A DNA stretch of 64,000 nt from Petrotoga mobilis SJ95 (lineage in GTDB: Bacteria; Thermotogota; Thermotogae; Petrotogales; Petrotogaceae): NCBI RefSeq assembly GCF_000018605.1, contig NC_010003.1:1898501-1962500 (forward strand), given 5' to 3'. The number at the start of each line of letters is the position of its first letter. The stretch's first letter is position 1. Made by a program: the position numbers and the translations under genes. Positions 44,688 through 53,974 of the stretch are shown here, piece after piece. The notes under the pieces are model-generated. The model saw nothing but the letters and a program-made list of their open reading frames with translations. It made no database searches and had not been told where the DNA came from.

Positions 44688-45926
44688 CTAGAGATCCTTT
44701 CTATAATACTTTGATTTAAAATGAATTTTTTCTGCTTCTTCGTAAACAATATTTCGTGCCTCTTCTAATGTATTTGCTTTATTTACTATCGATAATACCC
44801 TACCACCGTTGGTAAGTAAATCTTCACCATCTTTTTTAACACCAGAATAAAAGATTTTCGAAGTTATTTCAGGTTTAATTGTGATTCTTTCACCTTTCGC
44901 ATAGGAAAAAGGGTAACCTTCGCTACTAAGCACAAGACAAAAAGAAAAGCCATCATAAAACTCAATATTGGTAGTGTTAACTCTCTCTTCTTCTATGTCG
45001 TTTATGATATCACTAAAATCAGATTTTAATAAATAAAGCATCGATTGGGCTTCTGGGTCTCCTAAACGCACATTGTATTCCAATACAAAGGGTTCATCAT
45101 TTTCAATTATTAAACCTATGTACAAGAATCCCTTGTACAATAAACCCTCTTCTTCTAAACCTTTGATAGTTGGGTTTATGATTTTTTGAAATATTATCTT
45201 TGTTAATTTTTCATCAACGTCAGGATGAGGTGTAATTGCTCCCATCCCTCCAGTATTTGGGCCTTGATCTTTTTCCAACAACTTCTTATGGTCCTTCGAA
45301 ACGTTAAAAAATTTGTAATTTCGACCATCCATCAGCAAAAAAACAGAGGCTTCAAAGCCTTTTAAATATTCCTCAACAACAATTTTTCTACCAGCTTCAC
45401 CGAATTTTTCTTCTTTCATAAGTTCATTAAGAGCTTGGGTAGAATCTTTATAAGAATTACATATAAAAACACCCTTACCTGCCGCTAAACCATCGGCTTT
45501 TATTACCAATGGATACGAAGCTTTTTTGGAATATTCAAGGGCATCTTTTAACTCAATAAATGTATTAAAAGATGCAGTTTGAACGTTGTGCCTTTTCATG
45601 AAACTCTTTGCGAATATCTTACTGCTTTCTAATTGGGCGGCATTTTGGCTGGGACCGATTATTTTTAAATTTGACTCCTCAAACTTATCGACTATTCCAT
45701 TAGCCAAATACTCTTCCGAACCTACTATCGTTATATCTATATTGTTATTTTTAACAAAATTCAAAATTTCTTTGATAGATTCTATTTTTAAACATTCACA
45801 TTTATTTTCAATTGATATACCATCATTACCAGGGGCCACAAACACTTTTTCTATATCTTTACTTTGAGATAACTTCCAAGCGATTGTGTGTTCTCTACCA
45901 CCTTTGCCTACTACTAATACTTTCAT
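44688..45926 (-). CDS. purD: Phosphoribosylamine--glycine ligase
   Basis: This 412-residue ATP-grasp enzyme covers the second step of purine synthesis. Family motifs are GKGGREHTIAW (7-17), PLVIKADGLAAGKGV, TGGMGAITP and the LEYNVRLGDPEAQ active-site block. ATG has AGGAGGAA upstream. It is the last gene of the pur cluster, separated from purH by a GGDEF gene. Its substrate phosphoribosylamine is normally made by PurF, which is truncated here. Confidence 0.97.
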   Translation of the reverse strand: MKVLVVGKGGREHTIAWKLSQSKDIEKVFVAPGNDGISIENKCECLKIESIKEILNFVKNNNIDITIVGSEEYLANGIVDKFEESNLKIIGPSQNAAQLESSKIFAKSFMKRHNVQTASFNTFIELKDALEYSKKASYPLVIKADGLAAGKGVFICNSYKDSTQALNELMKEEKFGEAGRKIVVEEYLKGFEASVFLLMDGRNYKFFNVSKDHKKLLEKDQGPNTGGMGAITPHPDVDEKLTKIIFQKIINPTIKGLEEEGLLYKGFLYIGLIIENDEPFVLEYNVRLGDPEAQSMLYLLKSDFSDIINDIEEERVNTTNIEFYDGFSFCLVLSSEGYPFSYAKGERITIKPEITSKIFYSGVKKDGEDLLTNGGRVLSIVNKANTLEEARNIVYEEAEKIHFKSKYYRKDL

Positions 45927-45993
45927 TATTTTTTTCCTCCTGTTACAAAAAAAATAACCACCCTCGTTTTATGTCTACAAAAAGTAAGATCTA

Positions 45994-47637
45994 CTAAACC
46001 ATCAAATTACCTTTACCTTGATTTTTTGATAGATACATTTTTCTGTCTGCAATTTCAACGATCTCTTTATAATTATTAATTACTTCATCACAAGTACTTA
46101 ATCCCGCACTAAAACTGATCTTTGGTTGAAAAACTTTTAGCACATCATAGAGCCTTTCTATAATCTTTATACCAATCTCTGTTGAAATACCAGTAAATAA
46201 AATTACAAATTCATCTCCACCATATCTATAAACCCTGTCTTTATTTCTAACAGTATTCAATATTAATTGAGAAAATTTAACAAGAACATCATCACCAAAC
46301 TTATGGCCATATTTATCGTTTATGTCCTTGAAATCATCCAAATCTATAAATACAGCACAAATTTTCTCTTCATTTTTTTCAAAATCTTCCAAATCAGAAA
46401 ATAATTTAGAATGGTTAAAAAGTCCCGTTAAACTATCTCTCTCGGCTTGGTCTCTAATCTCCATGAATTTTTGTGAATGCTCCAACGCCAGTGAGACTAA
46501 CTGAGCGAAAACCGATAAAATGTTCAACTCCTCTTTAGACGGCCTTAAATTATTTTCTGGAGAATCCAAAGATATATACCCTATAATGTTGTTTCTTTCA
46601 TCTCTCAAAGCTAATAGCAATAAATCATCAGGATCCCATAAATTCTGATTATCTTCTAAATAATCTATGCTCACTTCATCCCTAGGTTGATAAGTATAAG
46701 TTTCGCTTATTTTATCAGCGTGAGGAATAAAGTAGGTATCTTTATAATTATATTTTTCATCCATAAATTTAAGAACTTCAGATATAGGAACCTCTTGACC
46801 TTTAATTTTTTCAAACATTTCTTCTTTTAGACCTCGATGTGCTATTCTTTCAACTTTATTATTCTGATAATTAAACAAACTGATAAGAACATATGCATAA
46901 CCCATATTTTTCTGCATTATTTCTGCTATTTGATCGAGAATTTTTTCGGAGGATACCTTCAAGGAAAGTTGCCTGATAACCTTGCTTAAATTAACAATCA
47001 CATCGTTTAATTTTCGTATTCTTTGGGTTCTCAAAATCTCATCGTTTTTATCGTTTCTCGTTTTAATTATCAGATAAAAAAGCATTAGTATCAATAAGTT
47101 CACAGAAATTATTAAGTACTTAAAAGGCGAAAACCCGAATTGTAAATACAAGTAAGAAAATGGTAAAAGACTCAAAAAGTAAAGATATTCATAAATAAAC
47201 ACTGAAAAATCAAAATTTTTTCTACCTTCAACTATAATGGTGTTAATAATTTTCGAAATAGTCAAAAATAAAAATATAGAAAGAGGTGGACTGAATCTAT
47301 AAGAAATCAAAGCAGCCAAAGAATAGCTCGTGGAGAACACGAGAGTCCTGTATAACTTTCTACTTATTTCTTGATGTTTTGTTTTACTCAAAAGAATGAC
47401 CAAAGAGGAAATTAAAATATATTGCGGCCCCAATATAAAAGCATATACAAAACCCACGGTGTTAGAGACCAACCTATTGCTGTAATTCCAATAAACCCTT
47501 ATATTATCAGAAATAGCAGTTAATGCTATTACCATTAAAGCATCTAAAAGAGCAATACTTTCAAAATCTACCCTTAAAAAATAAAAAGAAAAGATTGTAA
47601 TTCCTAGTAAAATAAGAGATTTTATTTTTACATTCAT
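45994..47637 (-). CDS. Membrane GAF-GGDEF diguanylate cyclase
   Basis: About 547 residues. Some six hydrophobic segments (1-190) lead to a coiled linker, a GAF-like domain (about 215-375) and a GGDEF domain at the C-terminus with intact RYGGDEF. RNKD, the inhibitory I-site, lies exactly 5 residues before GGDEF. The start is ATG 47637, 6 bases after GGGTG; the GTG at 47646 is within the ribosome site. It should make cyclic di-GMP in response to a signal sensed by the membrane or GAF part. It lies between purH and purD in the pur cluster. Confidence 0.92.
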   Translation of the reverse strand: MNVKIKSLILLGITIFSFYFLRVDFESIALLDALMVIALTAISDNIRVYWNYSNRLVSNTVGFVYAFILGPQYILISSLVILLSKTKHQEISRKLYRTLVFSTSYSLAALISYRFSPPLSIFLFLTISKIINTIIVEGRKNFDFSVFIYEYLYFLSLLPFSYLYLQFGFSPFKYLIISVNLLILMLFYLIIKTRNDKNDEILRTQRIRKLNDVIVNLSKVIRQLSLKVSSEKILDQIAEIMQKNMGYAYVLISLFNYQNNKVERIAHRGLKEEMFEKIKGQEVPISEVLKFMDEKYNYKDTYFIPHADKISETYTYQPRDEVSIDYLEDNQNLWDPDDLLLLALRDERNNIIGYISLDSPENNLRPSKEELNILSVFAQLVSLALEHSQKFMEIRDQAERDSLTGLFNHSKLFSDLEDFEKNEEKICAVFIDLDDFKDINDKYGHKFGDDVLVKFSQLILNTVRNKDRVYRYGGDEFVILFTGISTEIGIKIIERLYDVLKVFQPKISFSAGLSTCDEVINNYKEIVEIADRKMYLSKNQGKGNLMV

Positions 47638-47700
47638 TTTAATCACCCATTAATAGTATACCAAAAAATGGGTGCTTTGTATACTAAAAATTTAAACAAA

Positions 47701-49227
47701 TTATATATGTTTGAAATGTCTCATTCCCGTAAATACCATGGCTATTCCATATTTGCTACACGCCTGAATAGACTCATCATCTCTGATTGATCCTCCAGGT
47801 TGGATTATCGCTTTTATTCCATATTCTGCAGCCTTTTCTACCACATCGCTAAAAGGGAAAAAGGCATCTGAAGCTAAAACGTCCCCTCCTTTATCCTTAC
47901 TTCTTTCTAGAGCTTGCGTAGCAGCCCAAATCCTGTTGGGTTGGCCAGCCCCTATGCCTGTGGTAGCCTTGTTTTTTGAAACCACTATTGCATTTGATTT
48001 TACGTGTTTTACCGCCTTCCATGCAAACAAAAGTTCTTCTTTGATTTCTTCTGATACTTTAGTTTCTGTTACAACCTCAAATTCGTTTATAACCCGTTTA
48101 TCAACTTCTTGAACGAGAATCCCTCCATCAACTGATACATATTCATACGTATCAATAGGCTTAGAATTCATCTTCAAAATTCTTAAATTCTTTTTCTCTT
48201 TTAAAATATCTAAAGCCTCTTCATCGTACTCTGGAGCCATTATTATCTCAAGAAATATTTTCTTTAGCTCAAGTGCTGTTTCAACATCAATTTTCCTGTT
48301 AAAAGCAACTATTCCACCAAATATTGAAACAGGGTCGCATGAATAAGCCTTCTGGTATGCTTCTATAACACTATCTCCCAAAGCAATACCGCAAGGAGAA
48401 CTGTGTTTTAAACAACAACATGCTGTATCTTCAAATTCATTCACCGCTTTCCATGCAGAATCTGCATCTCTCAAATTGTTAAAGGATAACTCTTTCCCGT
48501 TTAATTGTTCAAATGAAGTCATAGCCCCAGAAGTTAAAGTATTTTTATAAAAAATGGCACTTTGATGAGGATTTTCACCATACCTCATTTCATAACTTTT
48601 TTCAAATGGAACCGTTAAAAATTCTTGAAAATCATCCTTATTTGTTAATTGAGCATTTAGATAATTACTTATACAACTATCATAAAAGGCGGTCAAATTA
48701 AAAGCTTTTGAAGCTAAGTACAATCTATAATTCTCATCTAACTCTTCTGGTGTCTTTAATTTAGCGGATATTTGTTCCAAATCAGATTCATCTACTACTA
48801 CAATTACATCTTTGTAATTTTTCGCCGCAGATCTTATCATTGTTGGTCCGCCTATATCTATAAATTCAATCAACTCATTCATGTCAACATCGCGTTTGTT
48901 AGCTACTTCTACAAATGGATAAAGATTAACATAAATGAGATCTATTGGCTCTATTTTTAAATTTTCTAGAGTTTCCATATCTTGCTTATTCTCTCTTCTT
49001 GCAAGAATACCTCCTTGTATAAAAGGATTCAAAGTTTTAACTCTTCCATTTAATATCTCAGGAAAATTGGTGATTTCTTCAACGGGGGTAACTTCGATGC
49101 TGTTCTCTTGAAGTTTCTTAGCGGTTCCACCCGTTGAAATAATTTCAATTCCAAGTTCTTGAAGAGTTTGCGCGAAATCGACTACTTTTTCTTTTTTGTA
49201 AGTACTTAACAATGCTCTTTTTATCAC
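47701..49227 (-). CDS. purH: Bifunctional AICAR formyltransferase/IMP cyclohydrolase
   Basis: About 508 residues. The N-terminal MGS-like cyclohydrolase domain (to about 190) has STGGTAKKL and NFPEILNGRVKTLNP. The AICAR transformylase part has MRYGENPHQSAIFY, KHSSPCGIA and QPGGSIRDDE. The GTG at 49227 is 6 bases after GGGAGGT; an in-frame ATG at 49242 overlaps that site. It uses 10-formyl-THF (see fhs). It could still serve AICAR from histidine synthesis even if de novo purine synthesis is broken. Confidence 0.96.
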   Translation of the reverse strand: MIKRALLSTYKKEKVVDFAQTLQELGIEIISTGGTAKKLQENSIEVTPVEEITNFPEILNGRVKTLNPFIQGGILARRENKQDMETLENLKIEPIDLIYVNLYPFVEVANKRDVDMNELIEFIDIGGPTMIRSAAKNYKDVIVVVDESDLEQISAKLKTPEELDENYRLYLASKAFNLTAFYDSCISNYLNAQLTNKDDFQEFLTVPFEKSYEMRYGENPHQSAIFYKNTLTSGAMTSFEQLNGKELSFNNLRDADSAWKAVNEFEDTACCCLKHSSPCGIALGDSVIEAYQKAYSCDPVSIFGGIVAFNRKIDVETALELKKIFLEIIMAPEYDEEALDILKEKKNLRILKMNSKPIDTYEYVSVDGGILVQEVDKRVINEFEVVTETKVSEEIKEELLFAWKAVKHVKSNAIVVSKNKATTGIGAGQPNRIWAATQALERSKDKGGDVLASDAFFPFSDVVEKAAEYGIKAIIQPGGSIRDDESIQACSKYGIAMVFTGMRHFKHI

Positions 49228-49265
49228 TCTAATACCTCCCATGTTATTTTTATAAATTATCCTTT

Positions 49266-49300
49266 ATAAACTTTATTCATCGCCCCTTCAATCTTTAGCT
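49266..49300 (-). repeat. Partial G-rich leader repeat before purH
   Basis: On the minus strand GATTGAAGGGGCGATGAATA matches only the last third of the repeat (GAAGGGGCG). It lies about 40 bases before the purH start. Confidence 0.4.
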
Positions 49301-49873
49301 ATCTTCATCGGAATTGCTCAAGAGATTCTCAATTACTTGAGGATAATATTGATGTTCTAACTTATGAATTTCTTCCTCTAACTTTGCAAGGTCCCAATTT
49401 TTGTCTACTTTTAACTTTTTTTGTAATATGATTCTCCCACCATCAACTTCCTCTTCAACGTAATGAATCGTTATTCCTGTGTATTCTTCTTTATTATTAT
49501 ATGCCCTTTCTATTGAACGTACACCAGGGTACTTAGGTAAGAGAGAAGGATGAATATTTATTATTTTATTGTCATAATATCTAACTATGTAGCTTGGTAA
49601 GATTCTCATGTATCCTGCTAGTACCATTAGATCAAAATCTAGAGCTTTCAAACGATCAAAAAGATAATCATTGAACTCTTTTTTTGATTTGAAAGTGCTA
49701 TAATCTATTATTTCATAATCTATTCCCAATATTTTTGCTCTTTCTGCTACCTGAGCTTCCTTGTTATCCGTTATCAATTTAATTATACTAATTTTTTCAG
49801 ATTTCGAAAAATATTTACATATAGCTTCAAAATTTGTCCCGTTACCTGAGGCTAAAATTACTATCTTTTTCAC
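49295..49873 (-). CDS. purN: Phosphoribosylglycinamide formyltransferase
   Basis: This 192-residue protein has the formyltransferase fold, with ILASGNGTNFEAI (6-18), the catalytic INIHPSLLPKYPG block (Asn-His) and the VEEEVDGG Asp region. The start is GTG with AGGAG upstream. It uses 10-formyl-THF to formylate GAR. It lies between purM and purH. Confidence 0.96.
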   Translation of the reverse strand: MKKIVILASGNGTNFEAICKYFSKSEKISIIKLITDNKEAQVAERAKILGIDYEIIDYSTFKSKKEFNDYLFDRLKALDFDLMVLAGYMRILPSYIVRYYDNKIINIHPSLLPKYPGVRSIERAYNNKEEYTGITIHYVEEEVDGGRIILQKKLKVDKNWDLAKLEEEIHKLEHQYYPQVIENLLSNSDEDS

Positions 49874-49900
49874 AGTATATCGCTCCTAAAAACGTTTTTA

Positions 49901-50869
49901 CTAAATGATCCTAACTTTTTGGTTTGAATCGTTTGCCATCTTCACTTCTCCAATAATGAAAAAATCTTCCTTCAAAACAGATTCCAATATTTTTGTAACT
50001 TCAGAAAGATTGTCTTCAGAAACAACATAAATCATACCGATACCCATGTTGAAGGTTTTGAACATTTCTTCATCAGAGACACCTGACTGTTTAATACTTT
50101 CAAAGACAGAAGGAATCTCCCAATTAACCTTTATATCTGCACAACAACCATCAGGGATTATTCTGGGCAAGTTATCGATTATTCCCCCGCCCGTTATGTG
50201 AGCAGCACCTTTTATATAATTAATCAACGTTAAAGTTTGTTTAACATATATTCTTGTAGGGTTTAAAAGTTCTTCTGTGAAGGTAATTTTTCTTTCATCC
50301 AGTAATTTTCTAACCAAAGAATAGCCATTTGAATGTATCCCAGAAGAAGAAAGACCGATAAGCTTATCACCTGGCTCTACCTTTGAATAGTCAAATATAT
50401 TATCTTTTTCAACTATTCCAACGGCGAAACCAGCGATATCTTCACTCTTGTTTTTAAAAACACCAGGTAGTTCGGCTGTTTCTCCACCTAAAAGAACACA
50501 CTCATATTCATCTAAAATATTTTTTAAATGCCGAATGAAAGTGACAAAATTATTCTTATTTAAGTGTGATGTAGAGAAATAATCTAAAAAAAATAAAGGC
50601 TTTGCACCCATGCAAACCAAATCGTTTAAATTCATAGCCACCAAATCTTGTGCAGCTATATCCCATCTTCCATACTTTTTTAACAAATGAAGCTTTGTAC
50701 CTATTCCATCGGAAGTAGCTACTAAAAAAGGATTTTTATAATTAGGTAGCACATCTTTCAAAGGAAATATCCCTGCATATGCACCTATATTGGAGCCAAT
50801 AAAAGATCTGATTTCTTTAATTGATTCGTTAGCTTTGTCTATATCTACACCTGAGTTTTTATAAAACAT
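49901..50869 (-). CDS. purM: Phosphoribosylformylglycinamidine cyclo-ligase
   Basis: This 322-residue AIR synthetase has ATSDGIGTKL, DLVAMNLNDLVCMGA, LGGETAELPG and AHITGGGIIDNLPR. ATG is behind GGGAGGT. Immediately upstream (50911-50939) is a strong copy of the G-rich leader repeat in the sense direction. Confidence 0.97.
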   Translation of the reverse strand: MFYKNSGVDIDKANESIKEIRSFIGSNIGAYAGIFPLKDVLPNYKNPFLVATSDGIGTKLHLLKKYGRWDIAAQDLVAMNLNDLVCMGAKPLFFLDYFSTSHLNKNNFVTFIRHLKNILDEYECVLLGGETAELPGVFKNKSEDIAGFAVGIVEKDNIFDYSKVEPGDKLIGLSSSGIHSNGYSLVRKLLDERKITFTEELLNPTRIYVKQTLTLINYIKGAAHITGGGIIDNLPRIIPDGCCADIKVNWEIPSVFESIKQSGVSDEEMFKTFNMGIGMIYVVSEDNLSEVTKILESVLKEDFFIIGEVKMANDSNQKVRII

Positions 50870-50910
50870 GGATTACCTCCCAAATTTTGGTTATAGTGTC
50901 TTCTATGATA

Positions 50911-50943
50911 TTTGCTCCCCTTCGCCCCGCATCCCACCCTTTT
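50911..50943 (-). repeat. G-rich leader repeat (quadruplex-like) before purM
   Basis: On the minus strand the G-runs are GGG (50939-50937), GGG (50935-50933), GGGG (50928-50925) and GGGG (50920-50917), with short loops. It is the same order as at 62108-62130. Confidence 0.88.
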
Positions 50944-50947
50944 TATG

Positions 50948-50966
50948 AAGGGACCTGCGGTCCCTT
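50948..50966. repeat. GC-rich hairpin in the purF-purM gap
   Basis: AAGGGACC, loop TGC, GGTCCCTT, followed on the plus strand by a GC-rich stretch (50971-51000) with a GGAGAGCTCC near-palindrome. No T-run follows. Confidence 0.6.
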
Positions 50967-51070
50967 AAACTGGCTGGGGGAGAGCTCCGCCCTGTGACCC
51001 TTTTTAAAAGCAGATTTTTTTATTAATTGTTTGCATGGTTTTCATGTAAGCCTTGTTTAGTCTTTGTTAT

Positions 51071-51093
51071 CGACCCTTTGCCCCGCTACCCAA
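51071..51093 (-). repeat. G-rich leader repeat, short copy in the purF-purM gap
   Basis: On the minus strand: TTGGGTAGCGGGGC then AAAGGGTCG. It has three G-runs, so it is a shortened copy about 130 bases upstream of the one at 50911-50943. Confidence 0.65.
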
Positions 51094-51107
51094 TAATTTA
51101 AAAAATT

Positions 51108-52004
51108 TTAATCTTTTATAAAACAGTGAAAGCAGTAATTTTTTCCCTTTTCACCTAAAGAAGTAAGTAAATTCGGCAAAGTAATAAAATTAAGAGAATC
51201 TGCATTAAGAATTTTTCTAATGTCTTCGACCGTTTTAGTTGCGCAGATTAATTCTTCTTTCGTAGGAATATCAACCCCCCAAAGGCACGTATTAGTTACC
51301 ATTGGAGAGGCTATTCTTATATGAACTTGTTTGGCTCCATTCTCCCTTAGCATCTTCACTATATGTTTCATCGTTGTTCCTCTTACGATGGAATCATCTA
51401 TTAAAATAACTCTTTTGTTGTCTATAACTTCTTTAATCGGTAAAAGTTTACGTCTGACTCCCAACTTTCTTTCTTGCAGATCTGGATCGATAAAAGTTCT
51501 TCCAACATACTTGTTTCTCATTAACCCCATTTCTAACGGAATACCAGATGCTTTTGAATATCCTAAGGCAGCAGAAAAGCCGCTATCCATTACCGGAACA
51601 ACTATATCAGCATCCACAGGATTCTCTTTTGCACACAACTCTCCCAACTTTTCACGCATTAAGTGTACGTTATCACCAAATATATTTGAATCGGGTCTTG
51701 CGAAGTAAACGTGTTCAAAAAAGCAAAACTTATTAGGACTATTAGAAGATATTAAATGACTTTTAATCTTTCCATCCTTTATTTCAATTAATTCACCGGG
51801 CTTTATTTCTCTAATTTTAGCATTTCTAAGAGGAAAAAATTTGAAAGCACTATCTTCCGAAGCTATATAAATTCCATTTTCAGTTTCACAAATACTTAAC
51901 GGTCTGTATCCGAAAGGATCTCTAAAAGCAATGATTTTATCTGTAAAAAGAAAAAGTAGTGAGTAAGAAGGAGATATATTTTCAGCAATTAACTTACCTA
52001 TATA
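51108..52004 (-). pseudogene. purF: purF lacking its N-terminal glutaminase domain
   Basis: The frame is open for 298 codons and stops at an in-frame TAA (52007-52005). Homology to amidophosphoribosyltransferase begins near residue 160 of normal PurF (ENISPSYSLLFLF; FRDPFGYRPLSI) and continues through EHVYFARPDS, NKYVGRTFI and the PRPP motif VILIDDSIVRGTT. The first about 155 residues, with the nucleophile Cys and most of the glutaminase domain, are absent, and I find no trace in other frames just upstream. A short product could start at ATG 51659. It probably cannot use glutamine. The C-terminus is also short. Confidence 0.85.
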
Positions 52005-52020
52005 TTATGTTAATTTAAAA

Positions 52021-52194
52021 TAACTTAATTTAAGAATGCAACTCTTTAAAACTCAAAAAATGTTCAGCCCATAAATCCAATCTTCTAATATCTCCTGGTT
52101 CAAGTTACCAATCGCTGATTTTTTTTATTGTTACTTGACTCTTAAAGATATTAATTGTATAATAGAGATAATTAATTCAATTTAAATTAAGTTA
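52021..52194. repeat. Inverted 13-bp pair flanking the purF break
   Basis: TAACTTAATTTAA (52021-52033) and its exact reverse complement TTAAATTAAGTTA (52182-52194) bracket about 150 bases next to the purF truncation. The sites may be operators or ends of a small lost element. Confidence 0.55.
52135..52163 (+). promoter_or_regulatory. Promoter of the peptide ABC operon
   Basis: TTGACT, a 17-base spacer, TATAAT. Good sigma-70 match about 200 bases before the binding-protein gene. The right arm of the inverted pair lies 18-30 bases after the -10. Confidence 0.7.
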
Positions 52195-52362
52195 CCAATT
52201 GAGACATTATTTATGAAATTTTTGTCAATAAAAGAACTTCTATGAAATTTTTTTCATATTTTTGTAAAACTAGTTTTTGGTTCAGCAAATAATTAGCATA
52301 AGTTTTTGTAGTAGGGGTTTTTCAAGTATTACATATCAGCATATTTTACGAGGAGGGATTTT
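52195..52362 (+). other. Long leader before the peptide ABC operon
   Basis: About 170 bases with the direct repeat TATGAAATTTTT (52210s and 52240s) and no ORF. The ribosome site is ACGAGGAGGGA (52348-52358). No known riboswitch is recognised. Confidence 0.5.
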
Positions 52363-53868
52363 ATGAAAAAGTATTTGGTGAGTTTATTTGTTGTGTTGGT
52401 TTTATTTGTTGGAGTTTGGGCACAATCTACTATAGTTGTTGGTACCACAGACAAAATTAGAACTCTAGACCCGGCTTTGTGTTATGACTACTTTTCTAGT
52501 AATATTTTACAAAATGTTTTAGCTGGGCCAGTAGATTACAAGGTTAATTCGACGGAAATTGTTCCAAATTTATTCGAAAGTTGGGAAGTATCTGAAGATG
52601 GATTAGAGTATCTTTTCCACGTTCGAAAAGGTGTAGTTTTCGAAGATGGGACCCCTATAGATGCATCCATTTTTAAATTCTCTTTCGATAGGGTTATAAA
52701 CCTTGGGGGAGATCCCGCATTCTTACTTTCTGATATAGTTAAAACAACCGAAGTGGTCGATGATTATATCTTCAAAGTGACTCTCGATTATCCTTTTTCT
52801 GCTTTTGTATCAGTATTAGGTTACACTGTTGGTTGGCCTGTCAATCCAAACGTATTCTCCGCAGATAGTTTTTATGATGGGGCACCTTCCGCTTCTGGTC
52901 CATACAAAGTCACCGAATGGATAAGAGACGTAAGAATTACATTGCAAGCAAATGACAAATACTTCGGTGAAAAACCTAAAACGGATAGGATCATCATTTT
53001 ATTTTACGAAAACGCGGCAACGTTGAGATTAGCTTTGGAAACGGGTGAAATAGATATTGCATTCAGACATTTAGACCCAAGGGATATACAAGATTTAAAA
53101 AGTTCTAAAAATGTTCAAGTTATCCAGGGGGAAAGTCCACAAATCAGAATGCTAGTATTCAATGCACAGAAAGAACCTTTCGACGATCCATTGGTAAGAC
53201 AAGCGATTTCCTTAGCTGTGGAAAGAGATGTAATCGTTGAAGATGTATTTTTGAATATGGCATCACCACTGTACTCACTTGTACCAATGGGAATGTGGAG
53301 TCATGAAGATGTCTTCCAAGAAGGGGATCTTGAGGCTGCAAAACAACTGTTGTATCAAGCTGGTTACGACGAAAAAAACAAACTAGTGGTTGATCTTTGG
53401 TACAGCCCTACTCATTATGGAACAACAGAAGCAGATGTCGCCCAAGTTTTAATGGAGTCCTTAGAAAAAACAGGAATTATCGATATCAACTTAGAATATG
53501 CTGAATGGGCAACCTATGTTGATTATTTCTTAAATGGAAACATGGGGATGTTCTTATTAGGTTGGTATCCTGATTATATTGACCCTGATGATTACCTCTG
53601 GCCATTCTTAAGTGAAAATGGGGCTAGATCGATGGGTAGTTTTTATGTCAATCCAGTAACTGAAAGTGTAATGAGGGCGGCAAGAGTAGCGACTGACCAG
53701 GAAGTTAGATCCCAATTGTACAAATTGGTCCAACAAGATCTAGCGTTCAACGCACCATACGTTTCGCTTTGGCAAGGTGTAGAAACGGTAGCTGCCCAAA
53801 ATAACATCAAAGGAATTTTGTTAGAACCTTCTCAAGTTTTTAGATATTATTTGCTTTACAAGGAATAA
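52363..53868 (+). CDS. Oligopeptide/dipeptide-type ABC transporter substrate-binding protein
   Basis: This 501-residue SBP family 5 protein has a clear signal peptide (KKYLVSLFVVLVLFVGVWA, cut before QSTIVV) and no lipobox Cys. The family pattern is KIRTLDPALCYDYFSS, then LFESWEVSEDGLEYLFHVRK and VEDGTPIDAS-like blocks. Many members in Thermotogota bind oligosaccharides instead of peptides, so the ligand is open. ATG lies behind AGGAGGG. A terminator sits between it and the permease genes. Confidence 0.93.
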   Translation: MKKYLVSLFVVLVLFVGVWAQSTIVVGTTDKIRTLDPALCYDYFSSNILQNVLAGPVDYKVNSTEIVPNLFESWEVSEDGLEYLFHVRKGVVFEDGTPIDASIFKFSFDRVINLGGDPAFLLSDIVKTTEVVDDYIFKVTLDYPFSAFVSVLGYTVGWPVNPNVFSADSFYDGAPSASGPYKVTEWIRDVRITLQANDKYFGEKPKTDRIIILFYENAATLRLALETGEIDIAFRHLDPRDIQDLKSSKNVQVIQGESPQIRMLVFNAQKEPFDDPLVRQAISLAVERDVIVEDVFLNMASPLYSLVPMGMWSHEDVFQEGDLEAAKQLLYQAGYDEKNKLVVDLWYSPTHYGTTEADVAQVLMESLEKTGIIDINLEYAEWATYVDYFLNGNMGMFLLGWYPDYIDPDDYLWPFLSENGARSMGSFYVNPVTESVMRAARVATDQEVRSQLYKLVQQDLAFNAPYVSLWQGVETVAAQNNIKGILLEPSQVFRYYLLYKE

Positions 53869-53904
53869 TTTTCTTAAGAATTTTTTTACGTTTGAAACTA
53901 AAAC

Positions 53905-53937
53905 AATTGCCCCGATTTTTTAAGAATCGGGGCAATT
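53905..53937 (+). terminator. Intra-operon terminator/attenuator
   Basis: AATTGCCCCGATT (53905-53917) and AATCGGGGCAATT (53925-53937), a 13-bp stem followed by TT. It lies between the binding-protein gene and the permeases, which would lower permease expression relative to binding protein. Confidence 0.9.
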
Positions 53938-53974
53938 TTAAGAAAACAAACCTCAGAAAAGAAGGGTGATCTAA

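Noticed and set aside
50948-50966. Hairpin as a terminator of purF
   Set aside because: On the minus strand no T-run follows the stem, so termination is not supported. It is listed only as a hairpin.
52004-52130. Missing purF N-terminus hidden in another frame
   Set aside because: The three minus frames upstream show no CGVFGI, GHVRYATAG or HNGN-like segments, so a simple frameshift does not explain the loss.
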